A DNA stretch of 64,000 bases. It comes from Glossina fuscipes (lineage: Eukaryota; Arthropoda; Insecta; Diptera; Glossinidae). Below the pieces are notes generated by a model. It had not been told where the DNA came from, made no database searches, and saw only the letters and a list, made by a program, of their open reading frames with translations. Each line of letters starts with the position of its first letter. Within the stretch, counting starts at the first letter, position 1. Positions 49,456 to 61,113 of this stretch are shown piece after piece. The translations under genes were made by a program, and so were the position numbers. The DNA lies in contig NW_023998416.1 in assembly GCF_014805625.2 (NCBI RefSeq), positions 10,630,976-10,694,975 of the forward strand, given 5' to 3'.

Positions 49456-50003
49456 CACAATCCCAACAAACAAATGCTTGCAACTTTGTAAAAGCGCACA
49501 GGTGAACAGTCGGAAAACTCAACAAAAAAAAATACATTGGATCCTTCTGCAGATATGCTCATAGCTAAGGCTAAGAGCTCTAGCTTAAAATCCGGACAAA
49601 TGGTATTGACCTAAGGCTTAGTATAAACATTTCATAAAGTTGTCTAAAATACAAGTACACAAGTATAATGATGGCTTCTATAGACCAATTGACACACCTG
49701 CATTTATTGCATTGTTTTATTGGCAATGAAGATCAAAAATTAGAACCGAAGAGCTTATCATTTTCTTACTTATTATATGGATAAACTGCTAACAAATTTC
49801 GGATACTTTTCACATAGATTAGGTAAAAATGCATGGATATGCATTGTTTTTCGTGTATAAGTGTCAACCGAATATTCTTGATTAAGTATTCCTTAGTATA
49901 TAGAATAATTGATATTCTCACCTCATTAAAGCAATTGATTATTTTGAAGTTTTTCTTAATTAAAGATTTAAATCCTCTAAAGATTAACTTGATTTATTTT
50001 TAG

Positions 50004-50376
50004 GTTTCGTTTATTTTTAAATTTATTCAGTTTATTGTTTTGTCTTATCTTGGTGGCCTGCCGTCCGCAATTGAATCGTTATCAACATATAGCGGTGCTG
50101 GAAAATGACGCCTGGGAGGATAGCTTACCGTATGAATTCAAGAATCCTTTTTATAAGACGCCACGAGTGAGAGCGGCTTTAGCCGAGTCCTCCTGGTTTG
50201 GACCAGGCGAAATACCGGTAAAATTTGCTTTCAATTCATAAATGCATTTATTTATATTAAATAATAATTTTTTATTTTTTTTATTTTTAAAGGTATTAGA
50301 ACGACAAGCTGAAAAAATTTCCAGAAGGGAAATTTATAAAGTTTTAAGTCATGCTGGTCTACTACATAAATATTAA
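50004..50376 (+). CDS. small secreted propeptide-like protein (two coding exons)
   Basis: Coding exons 50004-50217 and 50293-50376 (intron 75 bp, phase 0). The first begins with G completing a codon, so an upstream exon ending in AT would make the initiator ATG (see 38110-38389). The product is 99 residues. It opens with a classical signal peptide (FRLFLNLFSLLFCLILVA, then CRPQ). The rest is a charged, single-domain tail with possible processing points: a dibasic RR in EKISRREIY, a Pro-rich middle (YEFKNPFYKTPRVR) and the motif SSWFGPGE. Only one Cys remains near the cleavage site, so it is not a disulfide-knot peptide. It looks like a neuropeptide or hormone precursor, but I do not recognise a family. 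Poly(A) signal at 50503; tail-to-tail with WDR75. Confidence 0.65.
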
Positions 50377-50502
50377 AAAATTTTGTTTTAGAAATCCTTC
50401 TAAATTTATTTTTTTTTTGCACTTTTTTAATTACATTATGTTGACTTAAGTTTACAGTTTACATGCTTTTATTTTTTGTAAACTATTTACATTATTTTAC
50501 AC

Positions 50503-50508
50503 AATAAA
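50503..50508 (+). terminator. poly(A) signal of the secreted-propeptide gene
   Basis: AATAAA 127 bp after the TAA at 50374, followed by an A run (50532-50562). The WDR75 stop on the other strand is only 86 bp away, so the two 3' untranslated regions probably overlap. Confidence 0.55.
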
Positions 50509-50527
50509 AAATAGTCATTAGAGTTTA

Positions 50528-50565
<38 letters not shown>

Positions 50566-50588
50566 TAAATAAAATAAATAAAAAAATT

Positions 50589-50960
50589 TTAAAAATCAAA
50601 CTCAAATGTCTGTTGCGCTATAAGTCGTAGCCTGCTCTCTTCTTCTTTTTCTGCTGTGACATTCAGTTGTTTATTTTGCTTTCGTAATTCTTCTGTTTTC
50701 ATTAAAATATCTTTACGTTTGGTTGCATTCTTACTCTCAGTCGCCGTATTCCGATCACCTTGACAATTGTTATCATCTTCGCTGTCACTTCCCTCCACAA
50801 CACCGTTCATTTCAATGTCACCATTAAGATGCATCGTCGCAGACGTCTCTGCCGGATTCGCTGGACAACTGTTATCATCAACCGATCTTAGCATAGATTT
50901 TACAAAGTCCTCACAGAGAAGGCTTATGGGTGGCATAGTGTGCACCGCCATACTCATAAA
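50589..50960 (-). CDS. WDR75: terminal exon of WDR75 (UTP17)
   Basis: After the acceptor ATTCTTTCAG (ending 50961) the frame runs 123 codons to TAA. It begins FMSMAVHTMPPISLLCEDFVKSML, which I match to the C-terminal helix of WDR75 (an AHxLPPxSLLC pattern). An acidic, low-complexity stretch (EGSDSEDDNN) and a Lys/Glu-rich coiled segment ending QQTFEFDF follow. Phase 0 agrees with the donor GCG|GTGAGT at 61552, giving the junction TAVQA|FMSMA. The exon could be mistaken for a separate 122-residue gene starting at the ATG at 50957, but no promoter or first exon supports that. The intron joining it to the rest is 10.6 kb. Confidence 0.7.
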   Translation of the reverse strand, partial: FMSMAVHTMPPISLLCEDFVKSMLRSVDDNSCPANPAETSATMHLNGDIEMNGVVEGSDSEDDNNCQGDRNTATESKNATKRKDILMKTEELRKQNKQLNVTAEKEEESRLRLIAQQTFEFDF

Positions 50961-52619
50961 CTGAAAGAATAAATGTGTAAACAGAAAATTGTACCAATGA
51001 TGAATTTAGAATCTTTCAATTTTTAATCGAATGGATAAATTTATGGTAAAATAATAATAAAGAAAATACAATAAAAAAGTGAAAACTTGAAAAAGTTTTG
51101 AAAACGAAATGTGGATTCAATAAAGACTTGGGCTTATTTAAATGCCATTTGGATACTGAAAAGAGGGAGTGGTCGTTCGCTCTCCGTTCATTACGGTACA
51201 GTTTTTGAAAGCCTGAGCTAGAGTTCTGATCGCGTAATGGCTTCTGTAAACTACTAATGAATATATTTTGTTCTATTTTTTTTTTTTTATCCTCTGCAAG
51301 ACAGAGGACATTGTATCTGATTACATGCTATTGTGGCTGTCGTATATAAATATGTGCCTTAAATATTCGACAAAACATAATTGCCGAACGGCAGGCATAA
51401 GTTTAGTAGTTGTTGCCGGTATGTCTTTAGGATTAAAAGCATCATCTTAAAATCTCTTAGAGCTCGGATAAAAAACTTTTTCAAATTGGAATCTAAGAAA
51501 AAGTAGATAGGTCTTCAGACCTATTTCGTTCATTTTTCGATTGAACCGAAAGATAAGTAGTCGAGGCCAGGTTTGTTGCCCCAAACGTTTTGGGACCAAT
51601 TGTCATCTTTGTAAATGAATAAGCAGAATGAAAAACAGGCAAACGTAACTGAATGTATGTGCAATGGTCGGATGTATGCGCAAAAGTGCTTCACCTTAGC
51701 AATTAGGTTCAGCTCAATCAAAAACCATAAGATAGATTATACTGCAAAGTAACAGGGTGGTCACGTAGAGACCTGCCAGGAAAGCTCAACCTTACGGTGT
51801 CTGATGGAGTGAGAGCGGAAAACCGTCACTCACGCCACAAAGTGAACAAGCAAGACTATCTTGCAGTTCTAATATAAGAGTATGCATTTAGCATTTTTTT
51901 CCCTCTGACGGGTCGACGCCTATCCATTACGTCAAATATTTGATATCCCAAAATATAGAGGCAATCATAGTCACGCAACTCCGAATGGGCCGTTCCAGCT
52001 GTCAGGTCAAAACCAGGAAATTGCTTCAGGGCTCCTGATACCCATGGTACAAGAAATAAGGGAGAATAAAATAATAAAAGAAGCATAATAAAAGCCTTTG
52101 GTTAGATTTTACATCAAGTCTCATACAACCTGAAACTTTCGAGTTTTTTCGTTAATAAGGGAAACGATACCCTGGGAAAGATGTATGAGCAAAGCTCAAA
52201 CGTGGAAAGGGATTTCCGCCACACTACTATACCAGAAAGAAGGATAGCTTCTGACAAGACTGCAGAGCCCCACCCAAGACTGAAGAGCTCACCCTCATAC
52301 AACGAAAGGATGCGAACTAAGGTCAATCAAGTAGCCGTTGATATCCCACCTCAAAGCACGTCGCTTTAGGAAAACGTAGGAAATGTCTTCAGCGTAACCA
52401 AAAATAAAGCCATCGACTTCAATTTTAGCGGAAACATTGGAAATTTTTGCGCGCAGGTCGCTATTGAAAATGGGCCAAATCGGTCGATGAATACACATAT
52501 TCAGTTCATTACGTGAACTGAGAACACTTCTGCTTTTCAAAAGAAATAAAATAATTGGTTTTTTGCTCATAATCCATCCATCAACTACAGCAGATAAATC
52601 TACAAAAATTCAATGTACA

Positions 52620-53105
52620 GGCTGTAGCACCTCCACGAAAGTGGGAAAAAATTGACCACACCTCCCCAAAATTGCAACGTATCTCTTTATAACGTGCAGA
52701 ACAAGCTTCAAAAATCCCGTAAAGCATATAAATTCTTGACCAGTTTAACATTCAGAATGCACCTAAGCACGTCCGTCTTTTCATCTATCCATCCTTCCGT
52801 CTGCACAACTTTGTAGTATCTACGGTAAACATTCGTCCATGCACAAAAATGAGGACATCGCTTACAAACATATTTAAAAATGTGCCAAACTTTTCAAAGG
52901 CCCCGCCCACATGTCTATTGAAAGAAAACTGGGAACACGTTTGTTTCTCACTCATTCAATATAACGTATACACCATGTAAATTTCCACCCTTATTGTGAA
53001 AAGCCGCGCTCACGCTATGTTATTGGGTATAAAAGTTTAACTCTTTCAATATAGTGGATATAAAAGATTTAGTCCCGACTGAATATAATTTTCTTACTTG
53101 TTAAT
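52620..53105 (+). repeat. dispersed repeat, second family
   Basis: Partner of the copy at 30430-30975. This copy keeps a longer left end ('ctgtagcacctccacgaaag', 'tgaccacacctccccaaaat') and the right end 'gggtataaaagtttaactct' ... 'ttcttacttgtt'. No coding capacity. Confidence 0.6.
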
Positions 53106-53185
53106 CATTAAGATTGTTTTCATTATGATAGTTTGTTTTTTTTTTTTTTTTTTTTGTACACAATTTAATTTTTTTAATTTCTTCA

Positions 53186-53639
53186 GAAAACATGAAATTT
53201 CCATTGAAAGATTCAGGTAAATAAACTTAACAATAATAATATTAAAATTTAAATTGAAAAGTAAGAGGTTATCAATTCTAAATAAAATGCTGGAAGTAAA
53301 AGTTTAAATTTATTGATAATTGTTGATTGAAATACAAAAAGCTGCTTGTACAAGTCTGTTCCGGTATCAAATGGGGTGTATGTATAGTAAAAACAAATTT
53401 TATTCAATCAAAAAAAAAAAAAAAATAAATAAAAAGAAATAAAAGTAAACATGTCGCGTGAAATGCGATTAAAACTTTTGTTAAAAATCAATAAAAAATT
53501 TCCAAACTTCCCGCTCAATTTGATTTTCTTTATTATTTGTTTAGGAAAACAAAATAAAACAAATGTAAAATTATTAATAAATGAAATAAATGCGATGCCA
53601 GATGACAGTTCAATTAGACAACGACCCCAAATCCATTAA
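53186..53639 (+). CDS. possible two-exon small ORF, unidentified
   Basis: An exon-like piece at 53186-53217 (acceptor 'tttcttcag', ATG AAA TTT CCA TTG AAA GAT TCA G, donor GTAAAT) joins in phase to 53545-53639 (acceptor 'ttatttgtttag'), giving about 39 residues (MKFPLKDSG, KQNKTNVKLLINEIN, AMPDDSSIRQRPQIH). The same last exon is also in frame with an unspliced ATG at 53451 (MSREMRLK). No signal peptide, no family. It sits in the large WDR75 intron on the opposite strand. Both versions may be chance. Confidence 0.2.
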
Positions 53640-55129
53640 GTACCTCAAGTTTATGCGCTAAGTGCGATAATATTACAAAAACCAAATCAAGTTTTAAGAC
53701 CAGCTTTAATTATTATTTTTATTAAAATAGTTTTCATGGAAACAAAAAAAAAAAGAAAAGGAAAACAAGAAAGAAACAAAACAGACGCATCATAACACAA
53801 CAAATTAAGAGGTCAAACATTCAAGTAGTAGTTAAAAAAATTTTTTCTCTTTATGGTTTTTAATAAAAATATATGTTATCGTTTAAATTAAACGAACTTA
53901 ACTGCACGTTACAGAGAATGTCAAAAGCAAGAATGATGTAATGCCAGATAATGAAATTAAATTAAATTTCAGATTCTAGCCCAGATTCTATTCACCCTTA
54001 AAATCGTGTATAAACCCGACTTTAAGCCATTAGTGTTCTTGCGTTTAATACTTTGGGCGGTGGCAAGGCAAGGCGGTGTAGATATGAAAACAACTCTAAC
54101 CAAGTAAGTAAAAAGCTGGTATTTGCTCGAGACTTTTGCTTAAAAAAAAAGTTTCGAAAATATATAAAATATTGACCTCTAGCCCTTTAGCCCATAAGCA
54201 GACAGGTATTTCATTTTCCTGTGACACAAGCGATGATCAAAATAGAAACTATCATCCTAAATGTACTCAAAAAAGCAAAGGTATATATCAAAATAGCTTT
54301 CAAGTATTATTAATACAACTGTTAGCTGGGTATTTGGTTGCCTTTATAGGTTGATCAGCCATTTTCGGAGTAAAGGTTTAAAAGCTCTTGGCAAAACAAG
54401 TAAGAGTACCATAGTCGGACAAGTCCAACTATTAGATATCGTACACTACTTTACTTAGTATAGTTATTGCGTCATTATCGCGATAGTCCACCAAAAATTA
54501 TATATATTCTTTCTCTGTAAAGGCGTACTTTGCGTGTTTCTGGATGGTGAATACATCGACTAGTACGGCAAACTTAATTTACTTGTCAAACATTTTACTA
54601 TTTTGCGGTTTCTTTTGCCATAAAAATTACAATTTAAACTTTATCGCCATAGAAGAGTTTGGTTTCACGAGAGAGCAAATAGCAGATATCTGCGATCGAA
54701 ACTCCGTATGGCTAATTTTTACAATGATACTATACCGCATCTTGGCATCAAAATCCTTGCGTGCGATGGCGTCCAAAAAATAGACCTACTTGATCCAAAT
54801 TTAATATATTTAAGGTCTATTTCATATTAGCCCTACGAACCAACTTTCATCACAAAATATGAAAAACTGGGCATTTTTGTCATATAAAGACTTCTTTTTC
54901 CAGAGAAGCCTTATGTGGAATGGAATCCAGAAAAAAAAATGAATTCCGAAAACAAGAGATTCGAATTCGATAAGTTCAACTTTTATGTCAAATAATTATT
55001 GTGAACAAGTTTCCATCAAGAAACATTTAAAATTAGGCTCTTCCATCACAAAGGCAATCGCTTTCTATTGAAAGGATCCAAAGGTTTCACATCAATTTAA
55101 AATGCCGAAGTACTATTACTTAGCCATTG

Positions 55130-55470
55130 TCGTTGCGAAATTTTAATTACTGGAACTATTTCTCATATAAGGATTTTTCGAAATAAGGCGCCGAAAAAGC
55201 GGACCGATCGGAACTAGTTTCAATAACATTCGTTCTTTGGTCAAAACTCGTCTTTATATCAAATTTCATGAAAATGTCTCAAAAATTACACTCTGTAGCT
55301 TGAACACAGATTTAAATCGACAGAGATCAGACGGACAGACAGTCTTAGAATTACTCTCTGAATCGATTGGCGTAATAATAAGTTGCCTCTTTCTTAAGAC
55401 CTTCTGCGTGTTGCATACGTCTGCTCAAATTTAATATATCCTGTGTCACAAGTGGTGTAAGGTAGAAAAC
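55130..55470. repeat. degenerate dispersed repeat copy (cagacggacagac family)
   Basis: Blocks in the standard order: 'tttcaataacattcgttctt', 'tatcaaatttcatgaaaatg', 'tagcttgaacacagatttaa', 'cagacggacagacagt', 'gaatcgattggcgtaataat', 'ccttctgcgtgttgcatac' and 'cacaagtggtgtaaggtag'. Confidence 0.65.
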
Positions 55471-56235
55471 ATAGCAAATTTTAAATTAGTATCTAACCAA
55501 TTTCTAAGGTCCAATTTCCGGTACGAGTACATCACGCCTATGCGTAGATTTTTTTTATAGTTAGTACGCTAAAATTAGATGAACTTTTGTGTTTCAATTT
55601 AATTTTTGCAACCACAAAAAGGGTGCAGACCAACGCGGACTTAGCTAAAGTGGCACGAATCTTACACTAACTAAGAGCATGCAAACTTTATGAGACATTT
55701 GGTACATATTTCTAGATGTGTTTCAAATGGGATAACACGTTTAGTATACTCTTAAAGTGCTAGTTGCGTATTTTCGAAAAATTCTTATATTTCTATTCAA
55801 AAATATTTTGTTTTTTATGCGATGAGCTTATAATCTTTTTTCAATTTCTTTAAAAATTCTACGAACTATGTCTCAACATTCATAACATAATTGTATTCAA
55901 TAACTGTTAGTGAAACGTATTTATCGCACAACTATAATAAAAACACTACGCCTAAAGCAACAAATTCATTGTATTTGTGTAAACGACTGAGCAAACGTGA
56001 GTTTCGAGCATACTCAAAAATCCAATTGTTGTATCTCTAATTGTAAACAAAATAAAAAATTTGAGCATCGTGCCTGATTACCGGCACAATGCAAACAGCA
56101 ACAGCAACGCACAGCATCAAACTGTGAATCAGTGTAAGTTGGAACGTTGTTCACTACTACTTCATGCGTTTGTTCTTTAACTAGGAAAAGGCACAAACAA
56201 TTTATTTACATTTACTGGGTTTATGTGTCAATGGT

Positions 56236-56270
56236 TATAAAAGCCGTGCACTTGCTACCGAATCTCAGAT
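56236..56270 (+). promoter_or_regulatory. TATA-box/Inr core promoter
   Basis: TATAAAAG at 56236-56243 lies exactly 31 bp before the A+1 (56267) of an initiator-like TCAGAT (56265-56270). This is the canonical TATA-to-start distance. The 277-nt leader that follows contains no upstream ATG before the coding start at 56544, which strongly supports the pairing. Confidence 0.7.
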
Positions 56271-56309
56271 TTTATATTGTGTTGCCCTTCTGTAGAGCAT
56301 AAGGCGGAA

Positions 56310-56425
56310 GCAAAAATAATAATAATAATAAAAAAAAATAAAAAAAAAAAAAAAAAAATAAAAAAATATCAGTATTTAAAAATTTTTTTTAAAAAAAAAT
56401 AAAAAAAAAAAAAAAAAAAAAAAAG
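56310..56425 (+). repeat. A-rich tract in the 5' leader
   Basis: An (AAT) run passes into long A runs broken by single T or short T stretches. It lies inside the predicted 5' untranslated region of the nested secreted-peptide gene. Such tracts can act as length-variable spacers. Confidence 0.7.
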
Positions 56426-56543
56426 AGGAAAAGTTTAAATATAAAAAGAACGGCATAATTGCAATTGCAGTTAATAAGTGCATATAAAGCAAAAAAAAAA
56501 GTAAAATTGATTTAATTAAATTGAAAATTTTTTTATTTATAAA

Positions 56544-59500
56544 ATGTTATTAAAAATTTATTATTTACTGATTGTGACTTTGTTGGCGTTCGTGTTATTG
56601 CCAACCGGTCAATGTGGCCCAGTGCCAAAAGTGAACGAGGTAAGGATATGTGGCGTCGTCATCATGATTACGAGAGGTTAGCAAATAAACATATAAGGGA
56701 TAATAAAGGCTATGTTTAGGTGGCACGCAGCTACCTCTAAACATCCTTAAGAATTCTTGCAGTGTTTCAATAGCATATGTTACAACGCAAAATGCCTTAA
56801 ATATGCCTGTTGGCAGTAATGGCTTTATAATAAATAGAAAAAGAACAGAATATAAGCCGTTTTGTCCAAAAATATGGTTTACATTTCAAAATGATATCCT
56901 TCATACTTTTTTCCCCTTTTTAAGCAACTCCCTGTAAAGTATCTAAGGGATAAGGCATTATAACAGTTGCGTACTACGACGATGATCTCCTCTTAATGAT
57001 AAATTAATGTAACATCATCTGAACATGGTTAGATTTAATAAAAATTGTCTTGAATTGCAATAAAAACAATTATGCACTTACCTTGTTTAAAGTCAAGTTG
57101 TAAGCATACAACTGGATAAATTATGTTATAAGTACTATTATCAAGGTCGCTTCTAATTTTCAAGAAGATCGTCGATCTTCTATTATCATTTTGTCTTTCA
57201 TTTTAGTAAATATTCTTAACATTCCAAAGAGAAACATTTCAGTGAATAAATTGAGAAATATTTGTCCCTATATCGGAACAAATGTCAACGACATTTTCGA
57301 ACGAAAACTGTTTCACTGTTTTGCGAATTTCTCTTATAAACTATTCTTATTATTATTGTTATTAATTTCGCCAGAGAAATAAATTCTAAGACTAAACTCG
57401 TAAAAGCACGAGCATCTAAGGCTATCGGCTTTTATTAAAAACTCTACCGCACTTGAGATTCGAACCCACGACCATTGACTTCCTAGTCGAGATTCCTCGC
57501 CTTCGGCTACTCAGGCGGATAAACTATTCTTAAAACAATATATTTCAAATAAAAAATGGGTAAAAACCTTCTAATAGGCCATGATCCACTATTAAATACC
57601 CTACACCGCTTCCCTTAATGCAGTTATTCATACGTCGACGTCTTTTCAAAAGAAGGTGAAGTGGTCAAAAAAGTGTTTCGAATCGCCCAAAATCCAAAAC
57701 ATGTCGGAAGACGATATTTCATGAAAATATCTCAACAATTCGCGATTGTACTTTGAGCACGAAATACAAAACGGACGGATGGATGGACAGTTAAAGCCTA
57801 TGCAAAAAATGATTCTGAATCGATCGGTATAATAAGGAGTGAATCTATTGTCAGAGTCCTTTAGGCACAAACTTAATATACCCTTTTACCGCAAATGGTA
57901 TGGGATATGCTTAAGCAAAATAGAAAACTTCAGGAGCTTCGAAGCAATCTTACGGTTCTCTAATCTAATTTTACTTCATCATATTTACATCCTTCTTTAC
58001 GGATACTAAATGTAAATTTCAACAACATTTTCTCTTTGAAACATAAAAATATTCGACTCTTATTTAAGAGCCTCTTCATACCATGCCCAATAGGAAATCG
58101 AATGTTACTAAATTATAATCCTTTTCAAAACGAAAACTATATGAACCAAGTTAATGGTGCTTATATTCATTTTTGACGAATTTAAAAATGCCCAGAAAAC
58201 ATGAATAGAGGGAGATAATTATTATCGAATTAAAAACTCAAAATTACCAAAAGTATATAAATCAATCAACCAAGTTATTCTTTGAAATATCTAAAGTTAA
58301 GTTTTCATTACTAAATATCTCCTACATTTCGGCGCGGTCCGCGCAGTAAGAAACAAATTTTGCATTAATCATGTGAGAATACGGAGAGCTTTTTTATATT
58401 GATGGACCTCATAGTAATTTCAAAATGAACATTATTCAGAAAATTTGTATCCAAGCAATACGAATTTAGGGATTATATAATCTTTCTTTTTAACAACTTC
58501 GACATCATTTTGCTACCAGCAGTTGGACTGCAAAATTTATGAATGATTTAATTTATATCTACAATCAGTATCTAAAGATTTTTACTGCCTTCTCTTCTAA
58601 TCTTTTTCTTTTTCCCTTTCGCCCCAAACAAAGTACACACATATTTTTAATCGGTAAGACATTGTTAGCCCTATGAAAATGTTGAGTTAGAAATTTTAAT
58701 TTTGTTGATCAAAAGTTTTTTGCACATCCACCTAGAAACCTTGGCCAATCTCGAAGACATAGTCGGGCTTAAGAAACGAATGGTTTCTCAAAAACAAAAT
58801 CATCACTCGGTCAACGTTTTCGAAGCAGTTAGTTACGGAGCTTCAAACTTTATTTTGCTTATATGCAAAATTAGCAAATTCATCGCAGAAGAGCATTCCC
58901 TAACCATTAAATAACGAAATCTAGTTGACGGAGTACCGAAAAGTCGACTGTGAAATAATACTTCTAATATCAGTTCAAATAGCCAAGTCAAGTTCACAAT
59001 GTGGCAGAAAATTAACTAAAAAAAATGCTTCCATTCTGGAAGATGTTTAAAAGGGTCCTTCATTCATATGTAAAGCAAAAGAGAGAGAACAAGAGAGAGG
59101 TGCGTCGCATCGGCTTTCTTCTATAACGAACTTCATTACATTTCATCCTTTTAAACATCAAACTATTATATCTATATATGCTAATAAACTTTTATACACC
59201 CCTCGCTTATATCCCTTTCACATATGTGGTCCTAGATCGAAATGTTGCTTAAGAAGTTAAGCTCAAGGAAACAATAGGCAAAAATTTATATTTCAATTTA
59301 TGTTTAAAAGCGTTTTTTCAAGAAAACGCTGAAAATTTCCACTTCCAACATGACAAGATTTGACACTTGCATGTCTAGTTCAAGTAAAACTTCATCCATC
59401 CATCGCTTAAGAAACTCTTACCACTTAAGCCAACACTTTTATGCTTGCTTATGCTTATTATAAATGGAATGAAAAACTTGATATACTCTTTAGTTTAGAA

Positions 59501-60147
59501 TTGTTTCCAAAACCTTTGTTTTCATTGAAACCGTATTAAAAAAAAGAAACTAAAAAATAACACAAAAAGTCACCAAAAAAACATAACAAAACAATTTAAA
59601 GTTAATTCTATTTATAATATAAGATGCGATTATATGTTATTACGCATAAACTTTGTGTTCCCTGGATGAAATAAAACGCAAAAGTCGTCAACAAATGCCC
59701 GAAGCATATGATTACTCAATAAGCAAATGATACGCGTAAGTGGAAAACAAAATGCTTAACAATAATTGACCGGAATTTTTTTTATTTTTTTTGAAAATAA
59801 ATCAAACAACCATCATCAGCAGAACTTCCCAAGTAAAACTTTATTAAAGCAAACAACCATTCTTAGGCAATTACAACAGAGAAATTTAATTTAACCTATA
59901 AGTGATTTTTGAATGAAATTTGATATTTCCAACCTTGACAGATAGATACATATTTATATATATGTATATATATATATATATATATATAATAATGTCATTT
60001 GTGTTTTATTTCCAGCGCGAGATTTTATTACCGAAAGTACCGCAATGGCATTGCTTGCGTTATTTTAAACACGACATTTTGATGATGCGTCGCTGTAGAC
60101 ACGTACGAGTTCCAATGGCTCCACGGAAAAGTAATGTAAAGAAGTAA
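56544..60147 (+). CDS. small secreted two-cysteine peptide, nested in a WDR75 intron
   Basis: Exons 56544-56639 and 60016-60147, phase 0, donor GAG|GTAAGG, acceptor tttccag. The 75-residue product starts with a signal peptide (KIYYLLIVTLLAFVLLP, predicted cut after TGQCG or QC). It continues as a basic mature chain with VPKVNEREILLPKVPQWHC, LRYFKHDILMM, RRCRHVRVP and a Lys/Arg-rich end. Two Cys 15 residues apart could close a single disulfide loop around LRYFKHDILMM; RR and KK are possible convertase sites. This is a plausible peptide hormone, antimicrobial-type or seminal/venom-gland-type secreted factor, but I recognise no family. The TATA promoter at 56236 suggests tight, tissue-specific expression. 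The 3.4-kb intron holds a SINE and a dispersed repeat. Poly(A) signal at 60260. Confidence 0.7.
57425..57525 (-). mobile_element. tRNA-Ser-like SINE copy
   Basis: On the minus strand the order is an A box TAGCCGAAGGC (57509-57499), an anticodon-arm-like GACTAGGAAGTC, then a B box GGTTCGAATCT (57466-57456) and a tail AAGTGCGGTAGAGTTTTTAA. The arm layout resembles tRNA-Ser (GGCCGAG..GGCG, GACTAGAAATC, GGTTCGAATCC). A 22-bp tail identity with 24691-24712 shows it is dispersed, not a tRNA gene; the acceptor stem and CCA-end pairing are missing. It lies in the intron of the nested peptide gene. Confidence 0.6.
57575..57910. repeat. degenerate dispersed repeat copy (cagacggacagac family)
   Basis: Blocks in order: 'taggccatgatccactatta', 'aataccctacaccgcttccc', 'cgtcttttcaaaagaaggtg', 'atttcatgaaaatatctc', 'aaaacggacggatggatgga', 'gaatcgatcggtataataag', 'agtcctttaggca' and 'cgcaaatggtatgggatatg'. 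Located within the intron of the nested peptide gene. Confidence 0.65.
59955..59990. repeat. TA microsatellite
   Basis: A TA run just upstream (about 25 bp) of the acceptor at 60015 of the nested peptide gene, so its length could affect splicing of the second exon. Confidence 0.8.
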
Positions 60148-60259
60148 GCAAGAGACACTATTATGAACCCAGGGTGAATAATTATTTTTAAATTTTTACT
60201 TTTCTTCTCTAGACTTAATTCAAATTTTAAATTTAATTAAGCAACGACTGATAATGTTA

Positions 60260-60265
60260 AATAAA
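60260..60265 (+). terminator. poly(A) signal of the nested secreted-peptide gene
   Basis: AATAAA 113 bp after the TAA at 60145, the first canonical signal downstream. Confidence 0.55.
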
Positions 60266-60848
60266 AAATATTCTTAAATCGAAATAGCGGAAGTGCCGTA
60301 GAAGTCAAGAGTTGAGGACTCGTATTAATAAGCTTCGAAGGATTTCGAAGCGAACCGAAATTATTTAAAGCCATTTTGTACTTCATAATTTTAAGTTCAT
60401 TTGTATAAATTGTAAGCTTTTTAATTAAATATATAAAAAACGAAAAGTATAAAGTTAAACCGATAAGCTTTTAAAAGAAAAAATTTAAAAGAGAAAAGCG
60501 CGGTGACAATCGAAACGATCTCAAAATTTAATTGAATTCGTGGACAGGTTTGCTTAACGGTCTTCGAACTCGAATTGAGATCGCAAAAGTAATATTAAGG
60601 TTATATTATAATTGGTCTGTATGAGTAGACAGACAGGTAATAGTCGTTATTACCAAGCCAATGTTCGCGGATTCTAGTGAGGTAGAATTTGCTTCTCTTG
60701 TAACTATAAAGAGAAGGCATAACGTTTACCGATTGGATACACACACACAAGGCTGCGAAAACAACCTCCCCAATTCTTTCTCTGTTCTCTTTTCCTTGCG
60801 ACCATCATCTCCTTACACAAAAAGGGAACATCCCCTGAGTGATTGGTT

Positions 60849-60880
<32 letters not shown>

Positions 60881-61113
60881 GATGGGCCAGCACACAGCTA
60901 TATGATTGCTCCTGGGAGTAATCTCTGAATAGCGGTCCACGCAGGCGCAAACAAAATGTATTATAACTGATTCGACTATCATCACATAACTCTACAAGAT
61001 CTATTAACTAAATTCTATTCAGTTTGGCCCTTGCCTTTGGTGTTTTCATTATAAGCTTTTTAGAACATAAATCTTCCCTTTTCTTACTGGTATTATGAAG
61101 AGATAATGGTTGA

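Larger units (their letters stand above)
38390..50003 (+). other. putative 11.6-kb intron, includes the assembly gap
   Basis: Mostly AT-rich DNA with simple repeats, a repeat copy (46135-46450), decayed coding sequence (47781-48120, minus), a 112-bp tandem duplication (49229-49455), and a cluster of TCGATATCGA palindromes (48490-49091). If the link to the exon at 38110 is wrong this is intergenic DNA. Confidence 0.4.
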
